Assembly: GCA_963821755.1 (NCBI GenBank)
Contig: CAWGEX010000005.1
Coordinates: 248,001 to 312,000, forward strand
Direction: 5' to 3'
From: Bog-473 sp963821755
GTDB lineage: Bacteria; Actinomycetota; Acidimicrobiia; Acidimicrobiales; RAAP-2
Length of the DNA stretch: 64,000 nt
Below, piece by piece: positions 25,585 to 33,633 of this stretch. Each line of letters opens with the position of its first letter. The stretch's first letter is position 1. The notes beneath the pieces are model-generated. The model made no database searches and was not told the origin of the DNA. It saw only the letters and a program-made list of their open reading frames with translations. The position numbers were made by a program, and so were the translations under genes.

Positions 25585-26264
25585 CGCCCACCCCTTCTTG
25601 GCTGTACTACCTCTTCGCAGTGGCGATGCTGGCAGTGGCCGCCTACGGCCTCATTCTCCTGGCAGTGGCCGTCGTGGCTCGCATGACCGGTGGGAGGGAC
25701 GTCGACATCGCCCACATCTTCATGGGAGTGTCCATGGCCGGCATGTTCGTTTCCGACTGGGCCTTCGGCCCCAGCGCGATCTGGGAGCTCATCTTTACGG
25801 TGCTGCTCGTCTGGTTCGTGGTGCAGAGCATTCAATCGGTGATCGCCTTCGGAATCCACCTCACTCACTATCTGATTCACGCTGCAATGAGCTTTGCCAT
25901 GCTCTTGATGTACGTGTTCCCCGCCGGAGCGCGTTCCGGAGCCATGTCAATGTCAATGTCGATGGCGTCATCGTCGAGTGCGAGAATCGATCCCGGGCTC
26001 AGCCTGCTGTTGGCGTTCGCGTTCTTTGCCTCCGTCATCTTCACGCTCGCCTCGCCGAACAAGGGTGCCTCCCATCACGGCACGCACGCCCGGGCCTACG
26101 CCATGAGTGGGGCGGCGGGCGGAGCAGGGGAAGCTCCCGGCGGGCAGGCCCCTACCTCGACCGGTCGTGGCGCGGTCCGGCTGATCACCGATCCACGGCT
26201 CGAGGACGCAAGCCACGTGGTCATGGCCGTCGGCATGGGCTTCATGCTCATATTGATGATCTAG
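25581..26264 (+). CDS. DUF5134 membrane protein
   Basis: 227-aa membrane protein of the DUF5134 type. Five to six spans are visible. Motifs include DIAHIFMGVSMAGMFVSDW near residue 45, HLTHYLIHAAMSFAMLLMY near residue 95 and a C-terminal DASHVVMAVGMGFMLILMI. His and Met are strikingly dense, including a Met-Ser repeat (MSMSMSM) encoded by near-perfect ATGTCA triplicates at about 25944-25965. His and Met are the usual Cu(I) ligands, so a copper-handling role is plausible given the neighbours. It overlaps the upstream gene by 4 bp, so the pair is translationally coupled under the twin operators. Confidence 0.82.
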   Translation: MTPTPSWLYYLFAVAMLAVAAYGLILLAVAVVARMTGGRDVDIAHIFMGVSMAGMFVSDWAFGPSAIWELIFTVLLVWFVVQSIQSVIAFGIHLTHYLIHAAMSFAMLLMYVFPAGARSGAMSMSMSMASSSSARIDPGLSLLLAFAFFASVIFTLASPNKGASHHGTHARAYAMSGAAGGAGEAPGGQAPTSTGRGAVRLITDPRLEDASHVVMAVGMGFMLILMI

Positions 26265-26353
26265 GAGTCACGCAGGTGGAGTGCCTTGGTTCTGTCAGCC
26301 GGATGCAACGACTGAGTCCGGTCTTATCGGCGAACCGAGGCAGTGGGGACTCT

Positions 26354-26791
26354 TTAGTCCGTAGCGTGGGAGATTCGCTCGTCGAGGGCTCCGAGGAGGA
26401 CGGCCGTCTCCGAGGACGACAGCGTGTTCGCAAAGCAGACAAGCGCAGCGCCGGGATCGCTGTCGGCCGCCAGAGCCTGGCGCATGACGACGGCCGTGTG
26501 GGCGCCCCGCACCCCAATGGGAGTAAACCGAATGGGGCGACCGTCCCTGCGGCGGTTCAGGAGTCCCTTGTTGACGAGGCGGTCCAGTACCGTCGCGACG
26601 GTGGTATAGGCATGTGTGGGAAGTGCGTCAGCCACCTCACGTCCCGTCGGCTCGGGATCGGGTAGGTCCCAGACGACACCCAAAACCCGCCGTTCGAGAT
26701 CGCCGAGTGTCACGACGCCGCAGGCGCACTGAGCACATGTGCATGGATCACATGAGCACATCGGATTTTCACATTTTGTTTCCGCGCTCAT
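26354..26791 (-). CDS. BlaI/MecI/CopY-family repressor with N-terminal seven-cysteine cluster
   Basis: 145-aa winged-helix repressor. Residues 7-24 form a cysteine knot-like run, CENPMCSCDPCTCAQCAC, with seven Cys spaced C-x4-C-x-C-x2-C-x-C-x2-C-x-C. The BlaI/CopY DNA-binding domain follows (GDLERRVLGVVWDLPDPEPT, then TTVATVLDRLVNKGLLNRR) with its C-terminal dimerisation helix (SSSETAVLLGALDERI). CopY of firmicutes carries its CxC metal site at the C-terminus instead. I infer a Cu(I)- or Zn-sensing derepressor acting on the twin TACTAC-GTAGTA sites at 24.5 kb. It is convergent with the operon it would control. The start at ATG 26791 sits directly before the Cys cluster. Confidence 0.88.
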   Translation of the reverse strand: MSAETKCENPMCSCDPCTCAQCACGVVTLGDLERRVLGVVWDLPDPEPTGREVADALPTHAYTTVATVLDRLVNKGLLNRRRDGRPIRFTPIGVRGAHTAVVMRQALAADSDPGAALVCFANTLSSSETAVLLGALDERISHATD

Positions 26792-26958
26792 CAGCCTGCT
26801 CCGGATTGCCGCTGTCGGATAGTGATCGTACCGGGAATGATCCTCTTTCGGTGCTGTCACCGGGGTGATGGAAGCGCTCCAGCGGGCAATCGGGCGAGCC
26901 CGGATCTGAAATTTGGCCGGCTTTCGGAGAGCTGGGAGGAGGTATTTGGACACGGGTA

Positions 26959-27453
26959 TTAGCCGATGACGAACTGAAGACCCACTTCGCTTTCCAGTGT
27001 TGCTGACATCGCGTGGAGCGACACTGCCCAGGTCTGATCGCCGACGATGCCATCGACCTGGACACTTCCCCAACCCTGGAATGCCTCAACCGCCGCTTTG
27101 GTATGGGGTCCGAAATCTCCATCAACACCCTGAGGGGTCACATTGCCCCATTGGGATGCGCCGTTCGTCAACACCGTTTGCAGATTGCTCACTATCGGTC
27201 CGGTGGAACCTGTCTCGAGTATCGGCATCGGTCCCCCATCCGGCAATGCGTTCCAGGTCATCGGTCCGACAATGCCATCGACCGTAAGACCGTTCCCCTG
27301 CTGGAATTCCTTGACCGCTTGTTCAGTAGCCGGACCGAACTGGCCATCAACGGCGAGTCCGAGGTCAGGAGTTCGGCGAAGGGCGCGCTGTAGGCGTTTC
27401 ACTTCGTCGCCAGTCGCACCTTGGCTAATGGTGGCTTGTCCGGGATTGGGCAT
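26959..27453 (-). CDS. Peptidoglycan-binding domain protein
   Basis: 164-aa protein made of two PG_binding_1 repeats, about residues 12-70 and 80-145. Each has the pattern of a helix, then VDGQFGPATEQAVKEFQ or VDGDFGPHTKAAVEAFQ, then VDGIVGPMTWNAL or VDGIVGDQTWAVS. The domain binds peptidoglycan in hydrolases and lysins. Here there is no catalytic domain and no signal peptide, so export would need a non-classical route, or the gene may be a remnant of a larger hydrolase. It stands alone. Confidence 0.85.
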   Translation of the reverse strand: MPNPGQATISQGATGDEVKRLQRALRRTPDLGLAVDGQFGPATEQAVKEFQQGNGLTVDGIVGPMTWNALPDGGPMPILETGSTGPIVSNLQTVLTNGASQWGNVTPQGVDGDFGPHTKAAVEAFQGWGSVQVDGIVGDQTWAVSLHAMSATLESEVGLQFVIG

Positions 27454-27819
27454 CAGAACCCCCTATCAACTGGGCGTGTTTGGCAGAACCGTAACTGGCT
27501 ACCAAAGACTGGAATAAATTGACGACTTTGAGCGTATCGGAACGGCTGTCCCGGTGCCGGTCCGGTCAATCGCCCGGTACCGGTGGGCGGGTTGATCTGG
27601 CGCCAATTTGTCGCACTCGGGGCGACGACCTGGTCGCCACGTTCCATGGTGAGCGAGTGATCTCGGTGGTCCACCAACAACCACCCAAACCAACCAACGG
27701 ACGGACCCAGGACTTCGTCGACACTCGGGTAGAAGGTGGCGCTCAAATCTCTCCGGAGGTCCCCACCGTGCCGGCCTGGGACCCCCCACCGGAGGATCGA
27801 CAGGCAGGCCGACCCCTCC
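27454..27819. other. Intergenic region without recognised gene
   Basis: About 365 bp between the peptidoglycan-binding gene and an IS481 fragment. No gene or terminal inverted repeat is recognised. Confidence 0.5.
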
Positions 27820-28147
27820 TCAGCCCTGAGCGGGGTACTTCTTCACCGGATCGATGGTGAGCTCTCTGATGAGTCGGTGCTCCTCATCGAGGAGGCGCAC
27901 CTGTGGCCCGGCCACCATCATGATCACCCGACGGCCTTTGTAGGCGCGTCCGATGCCGAGATGGACGAGGCGACCGCGGTAGCGCACGGCGACCTTTCCC
28001 GTGGCGTCGACCTTTTCATGGCGGATCCGGTAGCGCTCCACGAAGACTCCGGGCTTCGGAGGGTCAGCCTTGATGCGGCCCTCGAAGGCCTCCCGTGGCA
28101 TATGCCGCCGGATGGCGGGACGCCGCCGGACGTTGTTGTCGTTCTCA
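27820..28147 (-). pseudogene. IS481-family transposase, C-terminal fragment
   Basis: About 109 codons encode the C-terminal end of an IS481 transposase, after the integrase core. Segments such as RPAIRRHMPREAFEGR, then VERYRIRHEKVDATGKV, VRYRGRLVHLGIGRAYKG and RELTIDPVKKYPAQ are diagnostic. The catalytic DDE core and the N-terminal helix-turn-helix are absent upstream. No second end or target duplication is visible. The element is therefore an immobile relic; the frame is open only across this tail. Confidence 0.8.
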
Positions 28148-28309
28148 ATGTGTGCCCAGTCCCTCCGTTGGCGGCTGGCCTTGACCATTACCGCATCCTT
28201 CCCAAAGCCTGGCACCAATTTCAGGGCTTGACTCGTTTCGCTCACGTTCGACAACCCTTCACCTTCGCTCATCTGACGCCGGCTGACCTTGCGCAACCGA
28301 TTCTCACGT

Positions 28310-28810
28310 TCACCAGGGTCCGAAGCCTTCGCTCAGGGTGATTCCCGGATTCTCCAGATCGCGAAATGGAACTTTCGCGCCAACGACATCATCAGCTCTT
28401 CGAAGTCGCGCGCCGAGCTCTGCCTGAATCGCGTGGGCGACAGAGGGAATCGAGCTGTTGAGCGTGTTGAATTCGCGTCGCGACATGGCGAGGAGGTGAA
28501 TCGGTGATTCAGCTCTTACGGTTGCGGATCGGCACTTTCCATCCAGTAGGGATAGTTCGCCAAAGAATGAACCGGCCAGAAGATGATCGAGGAGTCTGCC
28601 GTTACGCCACACCGATGCTGAACCGCTCGCTATCACGAAAAATTCCGATCCAGGCATTCCTTCTTCTATCAGCACTTCCCCGGCGTCCCTTTCGATCGAC
28701 GTCATCTGCGAACGGACCCGTCTGAGCTCGTAGTTCGTGCAATCAGAGAAGGGAGACAGTCCTCGGAGGAAGGCCAACCCGTCGTCTCTTTCAAAGCGAA
28801 ACGCGACCAT
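28310..28810 (-). CDS. Cyclic nucleotide-binding-domain protein lacking DNA-binding domain
   Basis: 166-aa protein consisting of one cNMP-binding (CAP_ED) beta-barrel, about residues 15-125. It shows FLRGLSPFSDCTNYELRRV, the turn GSEFFVIASGSASVWRNG and the phosphate-binding cassette FFGELSLLDGKCRSATVRA. The Glu and the RSATV Arg that contact the cyclic phosphate are present, so binding is plausible. No helix-turn-helix follows, unlike Crp. The start at ATG 28810 has an AAAGGATC site. It is divergent from a full Crp/Fnr gene across 430 bp, which suggests a common signal. A cyclase gene lies at 55.2 kb. Confidence 0.85.
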   Translation of the reverse strand: MVAFRFERDDGLAFLRGLSPFSDCTNYELRRVRSQMTSIERDAGEVLIEEGMPGSEFFVIASGSASVWRNGRLLDHLLAGSFFGELSLLDGKCRSATVRAESPIHLLAMSRREFNTLNSSIPSVAHAIQAELGARLRRADDVVGAKVPFRDLENPGITLSEGFGPW

Positions 28811-29240
28811 GTCAGTGATCCTTTCTGTCAGTCCAGCCAATCGGCTTGGGTGCATCTCAGAAGACGTCCAATGACAACTGATTCCGTCACGTTCTTTCGT
28901 CGGAGATCGGGTGGTCAGCCCGATGGTGGGGAATGTTCCATCCTTCGCCAGAAGGCCATTTCGCTTTTTGAACGATGGGGCGTCAATCCGTTTCCGAAAG
29001 TATGCGCTGGGGCGACTTGGACGTCTGTCGCCGAGGCGACACTTTCGAACAAACGTGGGCGGATGGAACGCCGACGGCACCAGGCGAATGCGGTCGACGA
29101 GATCGATGACGGATCATGTTGGGATCCAGCCGTCGCATCCGCGAAAATGCCGGCTGGCCATTTCGGACTGGACGTCGCCCGCTTAGCCACGGCAAGGGCG
29201 GCAGCAGACCGGGGATGGCACACTTGGAAGATGCCGTCGG
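28811..29240. other. Intergenic region between divergent cNMP-domain genes
   Basis: 430 bp with no convincing gene. It must hold the two divergent promoters. I see no clear Crp-type dyad by eye. Confidence 0.5.
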
Positions 29241-29930
29241 ATGGATTCAGCCGCCACCGCGTTGAGCCGCGGCGGCGGGTCCGATCCCTTCGCAAACTCA
29301 AAGATCTTGGCCAGCCTCACCTCGGATGATCGCCTTCAACTCGTTGATCGCTGCATTCAGCGAAGATATGAAAAGGGTCAAATCGTCTATTGCCAGGGAG
29401 AGCCCTCCGAATCCATGCTCATACTGCGGACCGGTTGCCTCAAGATCTCATCGTTCTCGTCGGAAGGAAACGAGTTGGTCTTTTCCAAGGTCCTGCCTGG
29501 CGAGATCATTGGCGAGCTCGGGATTCTCTCAAATGTGCCGCGATCCGCGACCGTCACCGCCCTGCAGCTCAGCAGTGCGTTGACATTGCGTAGATCAGTC
29601 GTGATGGAGCTCATCGAGAAACGGCCTGCTGTCGCCGTGGCCATGCTCCAACAATTGGCTGACAAGGTGCGGCGGACAACGGGCGCGGCAGCAGACATCG
29701 TCTTCCTTGACCTGGCCCAACGAGTTGCGAAATTCTTACTTCAAGAAGCGGCTCAACCATCGAATGAAATACGGATCACGCAAGCTGAACTCGCTTTAGG
29801 CGTCGGGGCAAGTCGCCAACGAGTCAACAGCTGTCTCCGGGAGTTTCAGAGCGATGAGTGGATTTCGTTGGCGCCAAAGTCGATTCGACTGCGCAATCCG
29901 GACGCTCTTCGGCGCCTGATGGGAATGTGA
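29241..29930 (+). CDS. Crp/Fnr-family transcriptional regulator
   Basis: 229-aa regulator. An N-terminal cNMP-binding domain (about residues 22-140) has YEKGQIVYCQGEPSESMLIL, then PGEIIGELGILSNVPRSATV. The family's GE-L....RSATV cassette is intact, so cyclic nucleotide binding is plausible. A C-terminal winged helix-turn-helix includes RITQAELALGVGASRQRVNS. No Fnr-type N-terminal Cys cluster is present, which argues against oxygen sensing through FeS. It is divergent from a cNMP-domain protein gene without DNA-binding domain. The target genes are unknown. Confidence 0.93.
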   Translation: MDSAATALSRGGGSDPFANSKILASLTSDDRLQLVDRCIQRRYEKGQIVYCQGEPSESMLILRTGCLKISSFSSEGNELVFSKVLPGEIIGELGILSNVPRSATVTALQLSSALTLRRSVVMELIEKRPAVAVAMLQQLADKVRRTTGAAADIVFLDLAQRVAKFLLQEAAQPSNEIRITQAELALGVGASRQRVNSCLREFQSDEWISLAPKSIRLRNPDALRRLMGM

Positions 29931-30151
29931 GCCGCTCCATACTCCGCTGCGACGAGCGGTTCGCCCTCGGGGCGAACCCGGCGCCTAATGGGATCCGCAA
30001 CACCAGACTTAGTGTCGCACCGCCGAGCGCATGGGAGGGCCACCAGTCTGAGGTTGTTCGACAACCGCCGAGCCTCTTTGTCTTCGGGCACTCTTCGGGG
30101 CTCACTGATACTGTCTTCGGTGCAACGGTGGACGAACAAGGAGAAGAGCCA

Positions 30152-30496
30152 ATGGCAGTGTTCAATGGCGCGTTCCCGATCCTTTCCGGCAAAGAACAAG
30201 AAGGCCGGGACTTCGCGGCGGCATGCATGGGGGAGCGCCGGAAGGGGTTCGAGGCGCTGCAGAACACATCGAGAGTTACTCGGGAGACTTGGGCCCTGCA
30301 GGAGACTCCGATGGGGAGCTTCATGCTGGTGTGGTTCGAGGCTCCTGACATCGAGAAAGCGTTCACGGATCTCGCCACCGCCGGCAACGAGTTCAGCATC
30401 TGGTTCCTTGGCCAAGTCAAGGAACTCACTGGCGTCGACCTGGGCGCTCCACCCGAAAGCCCGCCCCCCGACGTTCTGGTTGACTGGACCGCCTGA
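30152..30496 (+). CDS. Small hypothetical protein, possibly DUF6176-like
   Basis: 114-aa soluble protein beginning MAVFNGAFPILSGKEQEGRD, with an AAGGAGAAG site ahead of the ATG at 30152. A central RVTRETWALQETPMGSFMLV and WFEAPDIEKAFTDLA give a ferredoxin-like (dimeric alpha-beta barrel) impression, as in DUF6176 or ABM-type proteins. No catalytic residues can be assigned. A longer upstream in-frame extension (from 29858) overlaps the crp gene and is rejected. The gene stands alone. Confidence 0.6.
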   Translation: MAVFNGAFPILSGKEQEGRDFAAACMGERRKGFEALQNTSRVTRETWALQETPMGSFMLVWFEAPDIEKAFTDLATAGNEFSIWFLGQVKELTGVDLGAPPESPPPDVLVDWTA

Positions 30497-30601
30497 GGAA
30501 TCGACCTCCGGGTCCACAGGGTTCTTGGAGCGTGCGGCCGCAAGCTCGACTCGCTCCACCGGATCAGCGTCCGCGTCACTCAACGGCGAGTTCGCTCGAA
30601 G

Positions 30602-31657
30602 CTAAGCGGTCGCGAGCTCGGGAAGGACTTCCTCCCCGAAGAGGCGCACCTGCTCAAGCAGGCTCGGCAGGCCCGCGACCTCGACATCCGCCCAGCAGCG
30701 CAGCGTGAACGGGTCGGCGAACGACACAAGGGCATGCGTCAGGCCGGCGGCCGCGTATGTGCCCGTGAGCCACTCGGCCCAGTCCTCCGGAGTGCCGGCG
30801 ACGATCAGGCGGTCTGCGATCGAGTCGGGGGTGGCGGCGAGCGCTCGCTTCACGTCGCCGGCGGCGAAGGCATCGTTCACCGAGGCGACCTCCGCCAATG
30901 TGATTCCGTGGCGCTCGAGTAGAGCAGGCGGCATCGAGGGTATGTAGAAGGCCGCGAGGATCCTTGCCGCCTCCTTCGCGACATCCCCGTCGGTCGCGAT
31001 CGCCCCGAGCAGCGAATCTCCCAGGTCTAGACCGATGGTCGTCCTGTCGGCTCTCTGAGCACCGGCGGAGAAGCACTCCACCACGTATCCCAAGGCCTCA
31101 GTCGAGTAGGCGCACGCAGTCAGCAGGCCGTCGGCGATCTCCCCGGCCAGCTCCATCGACTTCGGTCCGCCCATGGCGCCGATCTTCAGCGGCAGGTGCT
31201 CTTGCACAGGCTGCGCCATGGTGCTGACGACCGAGTACGAGTAGAAATCGCCGTCGAAGTCGATCGAGCCCTCGTCCAGCATCGTCCGCATGACGTGATG
31301 AGCCTCGCGAAGTCGGGCAATTGTCCGGGTCCCGCGCCATTTCACGCCGTACTGCTCAAGCATCGCGATGTTGCCGATTCCGAAGACGACCTCCGTGCGA
31401 CCGTCACTGAGCTCGTCGAGGGTCGCCGCGAGCTGGGCGACGTAGGTGGGGTCGCGTAAGAAGATCGGCGACACGCATGGGCCGAGCCTCACATTCCTCG
31501 TCGTCCGGGCCGCGGCAGCGAGCAGCAGCCAGGCATCCTTGTGGTAGATCTCGTCGGCGCTGTAACACGCGTAGTAGCCGAGCTCGTCGGCGCTCTGGAT
31601 CGAATCGAGAAGCTCGCTTGCCGGCTGCTCTGGCAGCATCTGGAAGCTGGCGAGCAC
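30602..31657 (-). CDS. F420-dependent LLM-class oxidoreductase
   Basis: 351-aa luciferase-like monooxygenase (LLM) family enzyme, F420-type as in Mer and Fgd relatives. The N-terminal SIQSADELGYYACYSADEIY, then TRNVRLGPCVSPIFLRDP and VFGIGNIAMLEQYGVKW match the family barrel. KIGAMGGPKSMELAGEIADG is the cofactor-binding stretch. These enzymes transfer hydride from reduced F420 (or FMNH2) to varied substrates; the specific one is unknown. The start is GTG 31657. A dispersed 75-nt repeat lies 50 bp upstream of the start, in the putative promoter region. Confidence 0.9.
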   Translation of the reverse strand: MLASFQMLPEQPASELLDSIQSADELGYYACYSADEIYHKDAWLLLAAAARTTRNVRLGPCVSPIFLRDPTYVAQLAATLDELSDGRTEVVFGIGNIAMLEQYGVKWRGTRTIARLREAHHVMRTMLDEGSIDFDGDFYSYSVVSTMAQPVQEHLPLKIGAMGGPKSMELAGEIADGLLTACAYSTEALGYVVECFSAGAQRADRTTIGLDLGDSLLGAIATDGDVAKEAARILAAFYIPSMPPALLERHGITLAEVASVNDAFAAGDVKRALAATPDSIADRLIVAGTPEDWAEWLTGTYAAAGLTHALVSFADPFTLRCWADVEVAGLPSLLEQVRLFGEEVLPELATA

Positions 31658-31707
31658 GACGAAGATTCTATGCGGCCCAAGAATCTATTTGCAGTCCTAG
31701 CCCGAAA

Positions 31708-31782
31708 GTGCCGTGCGAGGGCATACCGACCAGTGCCAGGGTTCCGGAAGGTACCTGGAGAGGACGCACCCCCTTTCCGGCG
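31708..31782 (+). repeat. 75-nt dispersed repeat, copy A
   Basis: A block at about 90% identity to the reverse complement of 58553-58626. It contains GAGGGCATACCG, CCAGTGCCAGGGTTCCGG and GTACCTGGAGAGGA, and holds a short dyad CCAGG...CCTGG. Both copies lie between genes. It may be a mobile-element end or a structured RNA element. Confidence 0.8.
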
Positions 31783-31876
31783 TATGGGCCCCTTTCGGTG
31801 CACCCTCCCTGCCACTGACGTGCACCCCGACAACCACCCCTTTGGGGCAAGCTGCGTGTACTGAAGGGAGTGCACA

Positions 31877-32248
31877 ATGAACGTCACGCTTCAGACTGCC
31901 GAAGATCATGTCGCAATCCTGATCGAAGAGACCAACCGAACCCATATTGATGACGCAACGAGCGGCTGGACCTACGAGCTCACCACCGAGGTTGCCAACA
32001 TCGGCATTGTTGTCTCCGAGACTGCGCAGACGTTGCTGGTCAACCCGTGCTGGCTGCGCTTCGTCGTGTCGAGTGGGGACTTCAAGGCCTGCGTGGCCGA
32101 CGAGATCGTGGCCTGGTACCTCATTAGACAGTTCGTCAGCAGCGAGGAATTCGAAGGCCGTACGGTGGACGTGACGGGGCCATCTCGCAATATTGGTCCA
32201 GCCAACAGCCAACAGCCAACAGCCACTTCGTTCGTTCAGAACATATGA
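31877..32248 (+). CDS. Hypothetical protein
   Basis: 123-aa protein with a clear GAAGGGAG site 6 nt before the ATG. It alternates beta strands and helices (EDHVAILIEETNRTHIDD, TEVANIGIVVSETAQTLLVN, ADEIVAWYLIRQFVSSEEF). I recognise no family. The last 20 codons run through a GCCAACA triplicate (32201-32221) and give a Gln/Ala/Ser tail that is probably disordered. No partner gene is evident. Confidence 0.55.
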   Translation: MNVTLQTAEDHVAILIEETNRTHIDDATSGWTYELTTEVANIGIVVSETAQTLLVNPCWLRFVVSSGDFKACVADEIVAWYLIRQFVSSEEFEGRTVDVTGPSRNIGPANSQQPTATSFVQNI

Positions 32249-32322
32249 CAAGAACGCTCCTTCAAGGATTGATCCCTATCGCGTCAGGGAGGTCTACGGA
32301 CAGAAACCGCTAGGTTGAAGCC

Positions 32323-33250
32323 ATGACTCCGTTCTTGCTGATAAACGCTGGTTCGGGCGGAGGACGAACTCAGGACACCATCGCGGCGACCGCAACCGAG
32401 CTCAAGCTCGACCACCACGTCGTCGAACCGGGCGACGACTTCAACACAGTGTTGACCGCGGCTCGCAACCGCGGAGCGGACCTGCTGGCGGCGGCCGGCG
32501 GTGACGGCACTTTGTGCGCCGTAGCGAAGGTCGCGATGGACCACGAACTGCCGATGGTCGTCGTCCCCGCGGGCACTCGGAACCACTTCGCGCTCGACCT
32601 CGGCCTAGACCTCGAGGACCCGGCCGGGGTGCTGCGGGCCTGCTTTACTTCCGGTCACGAACGCCGGGTCGACGTCGGCACGGTGAATGGCAGCATTTTC
32701 CTGAACAACGCCTCGCTTGGGGTCTACGCCACCGCTGTCGGCAGTGGCGACTACCGCCGCCACAAGGTGTCGGCGTTCGCGAAAGCGGCCCGCGAGGCCA
32801 TCAGCCCGGACGAGGCCGCTGAGGCCCGTCTGACTCTGTCCGTGCCGGGCAGTGCACTGATCGACCTGGGAGCCGGCAGCGCCTCGGTGATGGTGGTCAA
32901 CAACGCCTACGCGCCGACCTTCGCACCCGGGGCGAGGCTGCGTCCTCGAATGGACGCCGGCGAAGTGTGGGTCTATTTCGCCGGCGGGCTGGAGCACGAC
33001 AAGTCCGGCGCGACAGCTCTGGTCCACGCCGTGGGCGCGGTCATCCATGAGAAAGCGTTGCGTGCGGCGTTTGGCGTCGGATCGGGTGGTGATCACCTCC
33101 AATCGACCAGACGTCCCAGTAGCCATCGACGGGGAGCTGCGGCCCGACCTACTGGCTCCCTTCGAGTTCGCCAGTCGGAGCGGCGCCCTGCGACTGATCG
33201 TTCCGTCCGACCCCGCGCCCAGCACGGTCGAGGTCATACTGTCCTGGTGA
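32323..33250 (+). pseudogene. Diacylglycerol kinase-like lipid kinase, frameshifted
   Basis: Lipid kinase of the DAGK catalytic family (YegS/DgkB-like). The first 240 codons are intact, with the nucleotide-binding LLINAGSGGG at the N-terminus. The catalytic GGDGTLCAVAKVA is near residue 55, and VPAGTRNHFALDLGLDLED is typical. Around 33060-33085 the frame is lost; the expected C-terminal strand (VPVAIDGELRPDLLAPFEF) continues in another frame to a stop at 33250. A single indel explains this. It may be a recent pseudogene or a sequencing error. It would phosphorylate diacylglycerol or a related lipid. Confidence 0.8.
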
Positions 33251-33633
33251 CGCGCTCCGTGGTACTCGTGGGACAAGACCAAAGTATCCCGCCGAGCGCC
33301 ACCTGCCTCATGGCGACGCTTGTCGAGCGAGTGTCGGGTTCGCTCGACTTCGGGGTGGCATTCCCCTAGCGCCGACGTTGCGGCGACCAGGCGGACAATC
33401 AAACACCCGATTCGCAACGTGCCCACAACGGTAGGTGCGTCTCGCTGTCAGTTCACTAGATATTGGAATCTGGAAATCGCGTGCTCGAACACAGACCCAA
33501 GGCCGAACCCTGGTCAGGACTGGCTTCGCAGGCCTGCATCTCCTCGTAACGCCCCGAGCGACGAGGTGGAGGGAGGATTACTGTTTGCGACAGCCGCGGT
33601 CCGTCGAGGTTCCACGCGGTGGGAGGGAGTGCC
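33251..33633. other. Intergenic region without recognised gene
   Basis: About 380 bp; no gene, repeat or RNA is recognised, apart from the GGGAGGGAG site near its right end. Confidence 0.5.

Noticed and set aside
28850..29329. A 159-codon plus-strand frame between the cNMP-domain genes
   Set aside because: It overlaps the crp gene start and shows no domain or good ribosome-binding site.
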